Positions 1 to 5,984 of a stretch of 10,418 nucleotides of DNA are shown in pieces (position 1 is the first letter of the stretch; the number at the start of each line of letters is the position of its first letter). This stretch comes from Planctomycetaceae bacterium (lineage in GTDB: Bacteria; Planctomycetota; Planctomycetia; Pirellulales; Pirellulaceae), in NCBI GenBank assembly GCA_007133715.1, contig SLMF01000051.1:1-10418 (forward strand). The letters run 5' to 3'. The notes below the pieces were generated by a model. It worked only from the letters and a program-made list of their open reading frames with translations. It was not told where the DNA came from and searched no databases. The position numbers and the translations under genes were made by a program.

Positions 1-1
1 C

Positions 2-922
2 GGGCTGGGGATCAGCGTGCACCGCGACGCGGTCCCGCTGACCCGCATGCAGCCGGACATTCAGAATCAGGGCTACGCGGCCGGTTTGGCCGCCACGATG
101 GCCGTTCGCAACCAGCAGTCGCTGCGAGCGATCGACGTGCGGGCCCTGCAGCGAAAATTGGTCGACATCGGCAACCTGCCGGAGGAAGTGCTCCAGCACC
201 AGGACTCGCTGCCCATGTCGGACGCCGAGTTGGACCGAGCGGTGCGCGAGGCCCCGGAGGATTACCGAGCCGCCGCGGCGTTGTTCATCGACCCCGAGCG
301 TGCGGTGCCCCGCTTGCGCGAGGCGTTTGCCGCCAGCGACGGCGAGACCCGCTACGCGTATGCCCAGAAGCTGGCCATGCTGGGCGATCCGACCGGGGCC
401 GCTTTGATCCGCGAACGCATTCAAGCAGCGGACGCCTGGGATGACGGCTGGAATTACCGCGGCATGGGCCAGTTCGGTGCGGCGCTCAGTCCCCTGGATG
501 TGGACATCATCGCCTTGGGGCTGGCAAATGACCCACAGGCGGTTCCCGTGATCCTGGAGAAAGTGGCGTTGCTGGACGCCCGCGCCGATTTCTCGCACCA
601 CCGAGCCGTGGCCCACGCGCTGGAACGGCTGGGCGATCCGGCCGCCGCGCCGGCCTTGGCCCAGCTGCTGGCCCTACCCGACATGACGGGCCACGTGCAC
701 GATACGGTGCTCGCCGCCGCGGCCCACGACGCCCGGGAAGCTCGTAATACGAACGCGGTCCATACCCGCCGCGAATCGCTCCGCGAGCTGCTGCTGGCAC
801 GCGCCCTGTACCTGTTGGGCGACCACGAAGGTGTCGGACAGGCAATCCTGGAGAGCTATACGCACGATCTCCGTGGCCACTTGGCCCGCCATGCCCAGGC
901 CCTGTTGGAAAGCGAGAACTGA
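2..922 (+). CDS. FAD-dependent oxidoreductase, 3' part, with C-terminal HEAT-like repeats
   Basis: The frame is open from the left edge, so this is the C-terminal part (about 306 codons) of a longer gene. A GTG at 17 is in frame, but the residues before it (GLGIS) continue the same conserved block, so I do not take it as the start. The first ~35 residues contain HRDAVPLTRMQPDIQNQGYAAG, which resembles the end of the FAD_oxidored (PF12831-type) fold of planctomycete flavoproteins, where the final glycine-rich segment closes the FAD site. The rest is Ala/Leu-rich and helical, with repeated short units such as AQKLAMLGDPTGAAL and AHALERLGDPAAAPALAQLL. These look like HEAT or PBS-lyase-like repeats and suggest a protein-binding tail. 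Substrate unknown; the FAD-binding GxGxxG motif would lie upstream of the window. The next gene starts 62 bases downstream on the same strand. The repeat-tail reading is firm; the family call rests on one short block. Confidence 0.7.
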   Translation, partial: GLGISVHRDAVPLTRMQPDIQNQGYAAGLAATMAVRNQQSLRAIDVRALQRKLVDIGNLPEEVLQHQDSLPMSDAELDRAVREAPEDYRAAAALFIDPERAVPRLREAFAASDGETRYAYAQKLAMLGDPTGAALIRERIQAADAWDDGWNYRGMGQFGAALSPLDVDIIALGLANDPQAVPVILEKVALLDARADFSHHRAVAHALERLGDPAAAPALAQLLALPDMTGHVHDTVLAAAAHDAREARNTNAVHTRRESLRELLLARALYLLGDHEGVGQAILESYTHDLRGHLARHAQALLESEN

Positions 923-984
923 CGAACCATCGTTTACCCATATCCGCGAAAGAGCGCTGACAAGAAACGTCAGGAGCGAACACC

Positions 985-1770
985 ATGCCCTCACCCTTTC
1001 CCGGCATGAACCCCTATCTGGAGCAGGAAGACGTCTGGCACGATTTCCACGAACGCTTCATCACGACCGCCGCAGAACCCATCGCCGCTCAAGTCGATCC
1101 GAATGATATCGTCAAAATTGACGAGCACGTCTTTGTGCATGAATTGCCCGCGAGCGAACGGCACTTCTTGGGCAGGGCCGACGTCGCGGTCACTCGCCCG
1201 TCCCGCCGGCTGAAACCACTAGACGCACGTGGAAACAGGGTGATGGATGCGCCCGTCGAAGCCTACTTGCCCGCCGTAAACGTCGACCGTTTCGCGTTTC
1301 TGGAGATTCGCGATCGGCGGAACCGGCAATTGGTCACCGTCATCGAATTGCTGAGCCCCGCAAACAAACGGGCCGGAAGTAATCGCGATCAGTACTTGGC
1401 AAAGCGGCAACAGGTGATCAACAGCACCGCCCACTTGGTCGAGATCGACCTGTTGCGAGACGGCAAGCGGCCGCCCATCGAAACCCTGCCCACTTGTCAT
1501 TACTGCATTATGATCAGCCGCGCCGAAATGCGGCCCCGCGCCGAAGTGTGGCCTCTCAAGCTGCGGGAACGGTTACCCCTCATTCCGATTCCCCTGCGTC
1601 CTCCCGATCCGGATGTCACGCTGGACGTCCAAGAAGTGCTGCATCAGGTTTACGACAGGGCCCGCTATCAAAGCTACGTGTACGACGGCGTGCCGGAACC
1701 GTCCCTCTCGGAAGACGACTCGGATTGGGCCCGGCAATTCCTACCGACCCCAATGGAAAAACTCGCATGA
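985..1770 (+). CDS. DUF4058 family protein, possible PD-(D/E)XK-like fold
   Basis: A 261-residue soluble protein with no signal peptide or membrane segment. The N-terminal MPSPFPGMNPYLE block is the signature of DUF4058, a family of unknown function common in cyanobacteria and planctomycetes. The ATG at 985 is supported by AGGAG at 972-976 with 8 bases of spacing. The core reads ADVAV (around residue 65) followed by VIELLSPANK (119-128), then YLAKR (137-141) and HLVEIDLL (150-157). This order resembles the acidic residue, E-x-K-like strand and following helix of Uma2-type PD-(D/E)XK proteins, with D65, E121 and K128 as candidate catalytic residues. That fold relation is my inference; nuclease activity is not shown and many such relatives are inactive or uncharacterised. 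The stop codon overlaps the start of the next gene (ATGA at 1767-1770), pointing to coupled translation with the flavoprotein. Confidence 0.85.
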   Translation: MPSPFPGMNPYLEQEDVWHDFHERFITTAAEPIAAQVDPNDIVKIDEHVFVHELPASERHFLGRADVAVTRPSRRLKPLDARGNRVMDAPVEAYLPAVNVDRFAFLEIRDRRNRQLVTVIELLSPANKRAGSNRDQYLAKRQQVINSTAHLVEIDLLRDGKRPPIETLPTCHYCIMISRAEMRPRAEVWPLKLRERLPLIPIPLRPPDPDVTLDVQEVLHQVYDRARYQSYVYDGVPEPSLSEDDSDWARQFLPTPMEKLA

Positions 1771-2372
1771 GTTCCCCAAAACGGATCATCGCCTTGGTTG
1801 GCTCGTATCGCAAAAACGGTGTCGCCGATCGGGCAACGGACGAAGTCCTGGCCGGTGCTCGTGAGGCAGGTGCCGAAATCCGCAAAGTTTACCTGATCGA
1901 TCGGCACATCGAATTCTGCACCAATTGCCGGAATTGCACCCAGCAAGCGGGGCTGAACACCGACGCCTGCCCGCTGCAAGATGAAATGGCACCCCTGCTG
2001 CAGGAAATCCAACAGCAGGATGCGTTCGTGATCGCCTCGCCCATGAATTTCTTTACCGTGACGGCCGTCACCAAACGGTTTATCGAACGTTTGATCTGCT
2101 TCGCAACCTGGCCCTGGGGAAGCCTGGCGCCGAAGCTGCCCGCAAATCCGCGCCCCCGACCCGCCGTCCTGATCGTTTCGATGGCCGCGCCCACCCTGGC
2201 TGTCCTGCCATTCAATCACATCGGCAAGATTCTGAAGCTGACTGCCAAGCTCCTGGGCGCACCCAAACCACGCATGTTATGGATTGGGCTAGCTGCAAAA
2301 GATAGGCAAACAGATTTGAGTGAGCGGACGAAACGTAAGGCGCAACGGCTGGGTAGGGGGCTGGTCAGCTGA
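1767..2372 (+). CDS. NAD(P)H-dependent FMN reductase / iron-sulfur flavoprotein-like
   Basis: A 201-residue protein starting at the ATG that overlaps the stop of the DUF4058 gene (ATGA). The open frame extends further upstream, but only this start gives the family N-terminus: a hydrophobic strand (RIIALV) followed by GSYRKNGVAD (12-21), the FMN phosphate-binding loop of flavodoxin-like reductases (PF03358-type). VIASPMNFFTVTA (88-100) is the second flavin-contact loop. Four cysteines form C-x2-C-x2-C-x10-C (residues 51, 54, 57, 68), ahead of a QDEM that stands where relatives have DDM. In archaeal iron-sulfur flavoproteins a compact Cys motif in this place binds a 4Fe-4S cluster; whether it does so here is inferred. 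The probable role is FMN-dependent electron transfer or reduction of a small substrate in the cytoplasm. The C-terminus (residues ~175-201) is basic. It ends one base from the STAS gene's stop on the other strand. Confidence 0.8.
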   Translation: MSSPKRIIALVGSYRKNGVADRATDEVLAGAREAGAEIRKVYLIDRHIEFCTNCRNCTQQAGLNTDACPLQDEMAPLLQEIQQQDAFVIASPMNFFTVTAVTKRFIERLICFATWPWGSLAPKLPANPRPRPAVLIVSMAAPTLAVLPFNHIGKILKLTAKLLGAPKPRMLWIGLAAKDRQTDLSERTKRKAQRLGRGLVS

Positions 2373-2373
2373 C

Positions 2374-2757
2374 TTAACGTGGCCGGTTCGGCCGATACAA
2401 ACCCAACACCGCCTCGTTGCGAGTCCGGAAAGGCGTCAAACGGCGAGCGACGTCGCACCGCTGCAACGCTCTTTCGAGCCGCGGGCATAAGCCGCAAATC
2501 CGTAGCACTCCACCATCCCGGTCCAGCAGTTCCTGGAGATCCAAAAGCTCCCGCAGAAAATCGCTGGGAAGCGCCGTCAAACCGTCCAGTTCCAGCACAA
2601 TCCGACGTACAAGATCCTGGTACATCAGTAAGAAGAGCGTTTCGGCCAAACCGGAAGCATCCGCGGTTCGACCGTCTGGACCATAGAGTTTGACGAAGAG
2701 CCAATCGGGGCCTTGCTCCAACTCCGTCTTCCAACCCGGCGCCAAGTCCACCTTCAT
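2374..2757 (-). CDS. STAS-domain protein (anti-sigma factor antagonist-like)
   Basis: A 127-residue protein starting at the ATG at 2757, preceded by a strong AGGAGG (complement of 2766-2771, 8 bases away). It is a single STAS-like domain: a strand and turn (WLFVKLYGPDG), a helix, the strand RRIVLELDGL (51-60), then LPSDFLREL (63-71) where SpoIIAA-type antagonists carry D-S-S-G-L, and a later strand VLRICGL (84-90) with helix RLERALQRC. Ser65 sits at or next to the position phosphorylated in SpoIIAA/RsbV, so switching by an anti-sigma kinase is possible. That alignment is by eye. No anti-sigma kinase or phosphatase gene is next to it, so its partner must be elsewhere. It is transcribed alone, away from dtd and into the end of the flavin reductase gene. 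It may also be one of the planctomycete STAS proteins with a structural or unknown role. Confidence 0.72.
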   Translation of the reverse strand: MKVDLAPGWKTELEQGPDWLFVKLYGPDGRTADASGLAETLFLLMYQDLVRRIVLELDGLTALPSDFLRELLDLQELLDRDGGVLRICGLCPRLERALQRCDVARRLTPFRTRNEAVLGLYRPNRPR

Positions 2758-3032
2758 TGCCGTTTCCTCCTGACAACGTTACGAGGGCCGATCGCAATCC
2801 GTATCCGATCCTTTCACCAATCCCGCAGAATCGGAACCTTCCTATCAGTGTCGCCCATCCACGCGATTCCGGCAAGCCCCGGTAACCCGTGGCGGATGCG
2901 GGCACCGGCCCATTACGCTGCCCACGCTGCCCCGGTAAAACATAGCCGAGGACTTGTATGCCGAAAAACACATCCCCATAATGGAGGGGTTTCCCGGAAA
3001 CCAGTAATCCCTGAAATGGCAAGGAGAATCGT
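2758..3032. promoter_or_regulatory. Divergent intergenic region between the STAS gene and dtd
   Basis: This 275-base spacer separates two divergent genes, so it should hold promoters for both. For dtd I can point to TTGTAT (2954-2959), 17 bases, then CATAAT (2977-2982). The -10 matches the sigma-70 consensus at five of six positions and the -35 at three of six. The predicted transcript start is near 2989. I see no convincing promoter for the STAS gene, and no credible small ORF. Confidence 0.4.
2988..3002 (+). other. 5' leader hairpin before dtd
   Basis: GGTTTC (2988-2993) and GAAACC (2997-3002) form a perfect 6-bp stem with a 3-base loop (CCG). It would sit almost exactly at the 5' end of the dtd mRNA if the predicted promoter is used, 20 bases before the ribosome binding site. 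Such 5' stems can protect mRNA; that role is an inference. Confidence 0.35.
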
Positions 3033-3491
3033 ATGCGAGCGTGCGTCCAACGGGTGAGCGAAGCGAGTGTGACGGTGGACGGCCAAGTCGTGGGTCGCAT
3101 CGGACCCGGGTTGATGGTCCTGCTGGGCGTGCGATTCGACGATCAACCTCGCGATGCCCTGTTCCTGGCGCAAAAACTTGTCGGCTTGCGAATCTTCGAA
3201 GACGAACAGGGAAAAATGAACCGTTCGTTGCAGGACACCGCCGGGCAAATGCTGGTGGTCAGCCAATTCACACTGCTGGGTGATTGCCGCCAAGGGCGGC
3301 GTCCCAGTTTCGTTGCAGCCGCACCGCCCGAATTGGCTGAAACGCTGTACGAAGCGTTCGTCGCCGCCGTGCGCGAACAGGGCATCACCGTGGCTACCGG
3401 CCGCTTCCGCGCCCAAATGAACGTGGCGCTCGTCAACCAAGGACCCGTGACGCTGCTGCTGGACACCAAAAATGGTCAGATGGCAGGGTAG
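3033..3491 (+). CDS. dtd: D-aminoacyl-tRNA deacylase
   Basis: A 152-residue cytoplasmic enzyme, matching the usual ~145-150 of the family, starting at the ATG at 3033 with AGGAG (3022-3026) 6 bases upstream. It hydrolyses the ester bond of D-aminoacyl-tRNAs, and glycine mischarged on tRNA-Ala, so that non-L residues do not enter protein. The N-terminus MRACVQRVSEASVTVDG is typical. Both signature motifs are present: SQFTL (77-81) and the cross-subunit NQGPVT (135-140), whose Gly-Pro forms the chiral selectivity filter in the dimer. GDCRQGRRPSF (83-93) is the usual loop after the first motif. No residue looks missing. It appears to be a single-gene transcript, with its own upstream promoter candidate and a structured spacer downstream. 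Confidence 0.97.
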   Translation: MRACVQRVSEASVTVDGQVVGRIGPGLMVLLGVRFDDQPRDALFLAQKLVGLRIFEDEQGKMNRSLQDTAGQMLVVSQFTLLGDCRQGRRPSFVAAAPPELAETLYEAFVAAVREQGITVATGRFRAQMNVALVNQGPVTLLLDTKNGQMAG

Positions 3492-3512
3492 GGCGGGGCA
3501 GGGCTCCGAACA

Positions 3513-3547
3513 GAGCAGGGGACCTCCGACACACTTCTGCCCTGCTC
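3513..3547 (+). repeat. Imperfect stem-loop just after dtd
   Basis: GAGCAGGG (3513-3520) is complementary to CCCTGCTC (3540-3547), an 8-bp GC-rich stem with a 19-base loop, starting 21 bases after the dtd stop. There is no T-run after it, so it is not a standard intrinsic terminator. It could help end the transcript or protect its 3' end. Confidence 0.35.
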
Positions 3548-3587
3548 GCGCTCAGCGAGGGGCTCCCCGCGCTCGGCGAGGGTCTCC
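3547..3587. repeat. Two-copy direct repeat, 21-bp period
   Basis: Two 20-base units lie at 3547-3566 and 3568-3587, identical at 18 of 20 positions. Both begin CGCGCTC and end CTCC. They lie in the spacer between the convergent genes dtd and the YdjM-type hydrolase and have no coding role I can see. Confidence 0.7.
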
Positions 3588-3600
3588 GACCCCGCCGAAA

Positions 3601-3647
3601 CCGCCGACCGAAGGTCTCCCACGATCTTGGAGACCTTCGGTCGGCGG
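3601..3647. repeat. Perfect 19-bp inverted repeat (hairpin)
   Basis: Bases 3601-3619 and 3629-3647 are exact reverse complements, giving a 19-bp GC-rich stem with a 9-base loop (3620-3628). It is symmetric between the two convergent genes and could block or terminate transcription from both sides, although neither side has a T-run. Stems this long and perfect are often copies of a dispersed genomic palindrome. Confidence 0.85.
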
Positions 3648-3657
3648 GGTGGCTCGG

Positions 3658-3752
3658 TCAGAGACCGGCCACAGCGCGGGTCAGAGACCGGCCACAGCGC
3701 GGGTCAGAGACCGGCCACAGCGCGGGTCAGAGACCGGCCACAGCACTGCGGG
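3658..3752. repeat. Tandem repeat, 23-bp unit, four copies
   Basis: Three identical 23-base units run 3658-3680, 3681-3703 and 3704-3726. A fourth (3727-3752) matches for its first 18 bases and then carries three extra bases before the final GCGGG. Each unit begins TCAGAGACCGG. Read with the end of the previous unit, it makes GGTC-AGA-GACC, a small inverted repeat at every junction. There are no spacers of varying sequence, so this is not a CRISPR. The remaining bases to 3812 hold nothing I can identify. Confidence 0.92.
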
Positions 3753-3812
3753 TAGATGATTCCCTGCGAGTTGCCTGTGTGCCCGGGTCCCGGTCCCTCG
3801 GCCCGCGACGGG

Positions 3813-4706
3813 TCAACGATAGATCGGCCGCTCCGAGTACGAATCGTCGGCAGACCAGCGCGCGGTTTGCTCCGAACGCGTCCATCGCCAATCGCTGTCA
3901 AACATCCGATCCAACACGTCGTCATGCGGCGAATCGACCAACGGGGCAGGTGCCACCTCCCGGCCGCCCGACGAACTCAAGACCGGCAGCCATTGACCGC
4001 CCCGCTCCACGACCTCTCGCATCCAGACGGTAGGGCGTTGCGCAAATTCGGGTTGCTCGAAACCCAGCTGATCCATCAAAAAAGGATCGCCAACTACCAG
4101 TGCTAGCAGTAACAGCAGCTGACCATAGGCTAGGAAATTGACCCCAAAACCTCGCGGCTTCCAAAACTTCAACGCCGTGCCAAAAGATCGCTTGACTCGC
4201 AAACGGCCGTGACGCACGTCCAGACTCCACATCTCATCCAGCACGAGATGGACCAGGAAACCGATCACGACGGCCGCCGATTTGAACAGCCGAATGCGGA
4301 TTTCGGTTCCCGAGACGATCAGGAATGCGAGCAACCCGGCGATCACCGCCGCCGGTATGCTGTGCCACATGCCGCGATGGACCGTGTGGGACTTGAATAC
4401 CTCGGACACCCCGAACCGGATCGCCAAGTACATCGCCCCGGCCACCAGCACCATCTGCTCGGTGTTCAGCCCGAATTGCTCGAAACGCGGGATCATCAAG
4501 GCGGGCACCACGGCAGCCACCAGCGACATGATCTCCCGCACCGGGATGCTGGATTCGCTGTCCAGATCGGGCAACATGCCGGAGATGCTGCACAAACCGG
4601 CCGCCACCAAACAGGTGGAAAGCGGGATGCCGGCCGAGTAGCCGGCACCGCCATAGGCGATCCCCGTCAACGTGCTGACGCTGATGTGAGTCCGAAAATC
4701 CGCCAT
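3813..4706 (-). CDS. YdjM-type membrane-bound metal-dependent hydrolase (PF04307-like)
   Basis: A 297-residue integral membrane protein starting at the ATG at 4706; the ribosome binding site is weak (a GAGG only a few bases away). It shows the pattern of the LexA-regulated YdjM family: H7 near the N-terminus, MLPDLDSESS (44-53) with D47 and D49, SHTVHRGMWHS (106-116) with H107, H110 and H115, and HLVLDEMWSLD (153-163). These His and Asp residues are expected to bind metal at the membrane. Hydrophobic segments lie around 58-72, 83-97, 116-132, 143-158 and 192-208. The part after ~residue 215 is polar, Trp/Ser/Arg/Asp-rich and longer than in typical family members, so it is probably a cytoplasmic tail. 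Substrate unknown. It is divergent from the CvpA-family gene and convergent with dtd. Confidence 0.85.
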   Translation of the reverse strand: MADFRTHISVSTLTGIAYGGAGYSAGIPLSTCLVAAGLCSISGMLPDLDSESSIPVREIMSLVAAVVPALMIPRFEQFGLNTEQMVLVAGAMYLAIRFGVSEVFKSHTVHRGMWHSIPAAVIAGLLAFLIVSGTEIRIRLFKSAAVVIGFLVHLVLDEMWSLDVRHGRLRVKRSFGTALKFWKPRGFGVNFLAYGQLLLLLALVVGDPFLMDQLGFEQPEFAQRPTVWMREVVERGGQWLPVLSSSGGREVAPAPLVDSPHDDVLDRMFDSDWRWTRSEQTARWSADDSYSERPIYR

Positions 4707-5018
4707 GGGCCTCGGGGGCGCGTATCAGGTGAAGAACCAGAAATGCCGAATCGCAGGCGCGACTATAGTGAAAACACGCAGGGCCGGAAAGACCAATCGA
4801 TCGCTCTTCGCGGGAGCTGGCTTGATCGCTATACTGCCAGCGGTTCCCGCCAAGGCGCTGTCAGAAAAAGCAGTTGGGACCTTCACGCGACGGCGCGGCC
4901 ATTACGGCTCCGTTCGCGGGCCTGCTCGCCGCGTTCACGGAGCGTATTCTGACCGAGCCACATGCGCGGGCGCCGTCACGGAAGAAGAGCGGGGGGGGAG
5001 CCCCGGGAGTCGAGAACG
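4707..5018. promoter_or_regulatory. Divergent intergenic region, YdjM-type hydrolase / CvpA-family gene
   Basis: This 312-base spacer should hold two outward promoters. For the minus-strand hydrolase, TTTCCG (complement of 4785-4790), 17 bases, then TATAGT (complement of 4762-4767) is a fair sigma-70-like pair. For the plus-strand gene, TATACT at 4830-4835 is a good -10, but the matching -35 (TTCGCG, 4807-4812) is poor. A run of eight Gs lies at 4991-4998, just before the plus-strand ribosome binding site. I see no credible gene; the open frames across the region are unsupported by composition or homology. Confidence 0.4.
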
Positions 5019-5687
5019 ATGGAGACCTACGATCTGATCATGTTCGCCGTGCTGGCCATGGCCACGCTGCGCGGAGCCTGGAAGGGCTTGGCCTGGCAAA
5101 TCGCGTCGCTCAGTTCCCTCTTCGTCAGCTTCTTCCTCGCGGTCCGTTTGCGAGGCCCTGTCGCTGCCGTACTGCCGGCCAGCCCGCCCTGGAACCGCTT
5201 CCTGGCCATGCTGCTGATCTACCTGAGCTGCTCGCTAATCATTTGGCTGGCGTTCCGCTTCGTCTCGCAACTGATCGAACGGATCCGCTTGAAGGAATTC
5301 GATCGCCACACCGGCGCGATGCTGGGCTTGGCACGCGGCGTGCTCTGGTGCGCGCTGATCACGCTGTTCGGCATGACGCTGCTGGGCGATACCCAGCAGG
5401 AGGCGATCATCCGTTCTCGCTCGGGCTACTACATCGCACGCTTGCTGGACCACGCCCGCCCGGTGATGCCGGACGAATTGCAGGGCGTTCTGGGGCCGTA
5501 CCTGCACCGCTTGGACGAGCGTCTGCCGGCCGACTCGCGGCCGTGGGAGACGCGCGGAGCGCCGGTCGATTCGGCAGGGGGCGCTGGCGCCGAAGATGCC
5601 TGGCCCGTGCCACTGGGTGACGGCGATCCGTCGCCTGGCGAAGACGCGATCGACCGCTGGCTGCGTCAGCGTCCGGAGTTCCCTTAG
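5019..5687 (+). CDS. CvpA-family membrane protein
   Basis: A 222-residue protein. I take the ATG at 5019 (METYDLIMFAV) because it opens directly into the first membrane helix and has GGGAG at 5005-5009. The 19 residues that could precede it are Arg/Gly-rich and unlike the family. Four hydrophobic segments at about 5-19, 24-43, 60-81 and 99-122 match the CvpA fold (PF02674), including the conserved R-G-x-W-K-G-L turn after helix one and the amphipathic stretch before helix four. After ~residue 125 there is a soluble tail; from ~170 on it is Pro/Gly/Asp-rich and probably disordered. Known CvpA proteins are linked to colicin V export and to envelope stress and bile resistance, but their biochemical role is not settled. 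It is monocistronic as far as visible and converges on accA. Confidence 0.85.
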   Translation: METYDLIMFAVLAMATLRGAWKGLAWQIASLSSLFVSFFLAVRLRGPVAAVLPASPPWNRFLAMLLIYLSCSLIIWLAFRFVSQLIERIRLKEFDRHTGAMLGLARGVLWCALITLFGMTLLGDTQQEAIIRSRSGYYIARLLDHARPVMPDELQGVLGPYLHRLDERLPADSRPWETRGAPVDSAGGAGAEDAWPVPLGDGDPSPGEDAIDRWLRQRPEFP

Positions 5688-5873
5688 CGATCTCAACAGG
5701 CGGCCGATGCGGGTCGGGAACTCCGCGCCCGGCGTGTGGGGTCAGGGCCGGTGAGGAGCCGGTTGGGCAAGTTTGCAAGGTTCTCGTGCGAACCCGCCAA
5801 CTGCGTAAAACCCGCGAAAAACCCCACCCCAAACCGAACATAAGAAACATTATCAGACGTTGCCGGTCCCGGC

Positions 5874-5895
5874 AAAAAAGTGCCCCGAAACGGGG
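5874..5895 (-). terminator. Probable intrinsic terminator of the kinase-accA unit
   Basis: On the minus strand CCCCG-TTT-CGGGG (5895 down to 5883) forms a 5-bp GC-only stem. It is followed after CAC by six Ts (5879-5874). It lies about 90 bases after the accA stop, in the right orientation, and beyond the 10-bp tandem repeat, which would therefore be in the 3' untranslated region. Confidence 0.6.
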
Positions 5896-5930
5896 TTCCT
5901 GGCGCCCGGCGGCGGACCAGTCAGACGTCC

Positions 5931-5970
5931 GACTTCGTCCGACTTCGTCCGACTTCGTCCGACTTCGTCC
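5931..5970. repeat. 10-bp tandem repeat, four exact copies
   Basis: GACTTCGTCC is repeated four times without change at 5931-5940, 5941-5950, 5951-5960 and 5961-5970, ending 14 bases before the accA stop codon at 5985. Each unit holds GAC-TTC-GTC, a tiny inverted repeat. The unit length is not a multiple of three and no gene reads through it. Together with the hairpin at 5874-5895 it is the only structure I can name in the 297-base spacer 5688-5984. Confidence 0.95.
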
Positions 5971-5984
5971 GAGCGATGGCCGCT

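Noticed and set aside
17..19. GTG as the true start of the first gene
   Set aside because: The codons before it continue the conserved flavoprotein block, and it leaves no FAD-binding domain, so the gene is cut by the window edge.
1494..1766. N-terminal extension of the flavin reductase by 91 codons
   Set aside because: It lies inside the DUF4058 gene, is Arg/Ser-rich, and the flavodoxin fold begins exactly at the ATG at 1767.
2216..3100. 294-codon open frame on the minus strand
   Set aside because: It crosses the STAS gene in another frame, the flavin reductase end and the dtd promoter region, and its composition is low-complexity; the STAS frame is the real gene.
3658..3752. CRISPR array
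   Set aside because: The repeat units are directly adjacent with no unique spacers, and there are no cas genes.
4209..4952. 247-codon open frame on the plus strand
   Set aside because: It is antisense to the YdjM-type gene and runs into the divergent promoter region; the His/Gln/Asp-rich product has no recognisable motif.
4874..5620. 248-codon open frame on the plus strand
   Set aside because: It overlaps the CvpA-family gene in another frame; only the other frame gives four membrane helices.
5860..5880. Plus-strand terminator TGCCG/CGGCA followed by six As
   Set aside because: The tract after the stem is A rather than T on the plus strand, so it does not fit termination of the CvpA-family gene.
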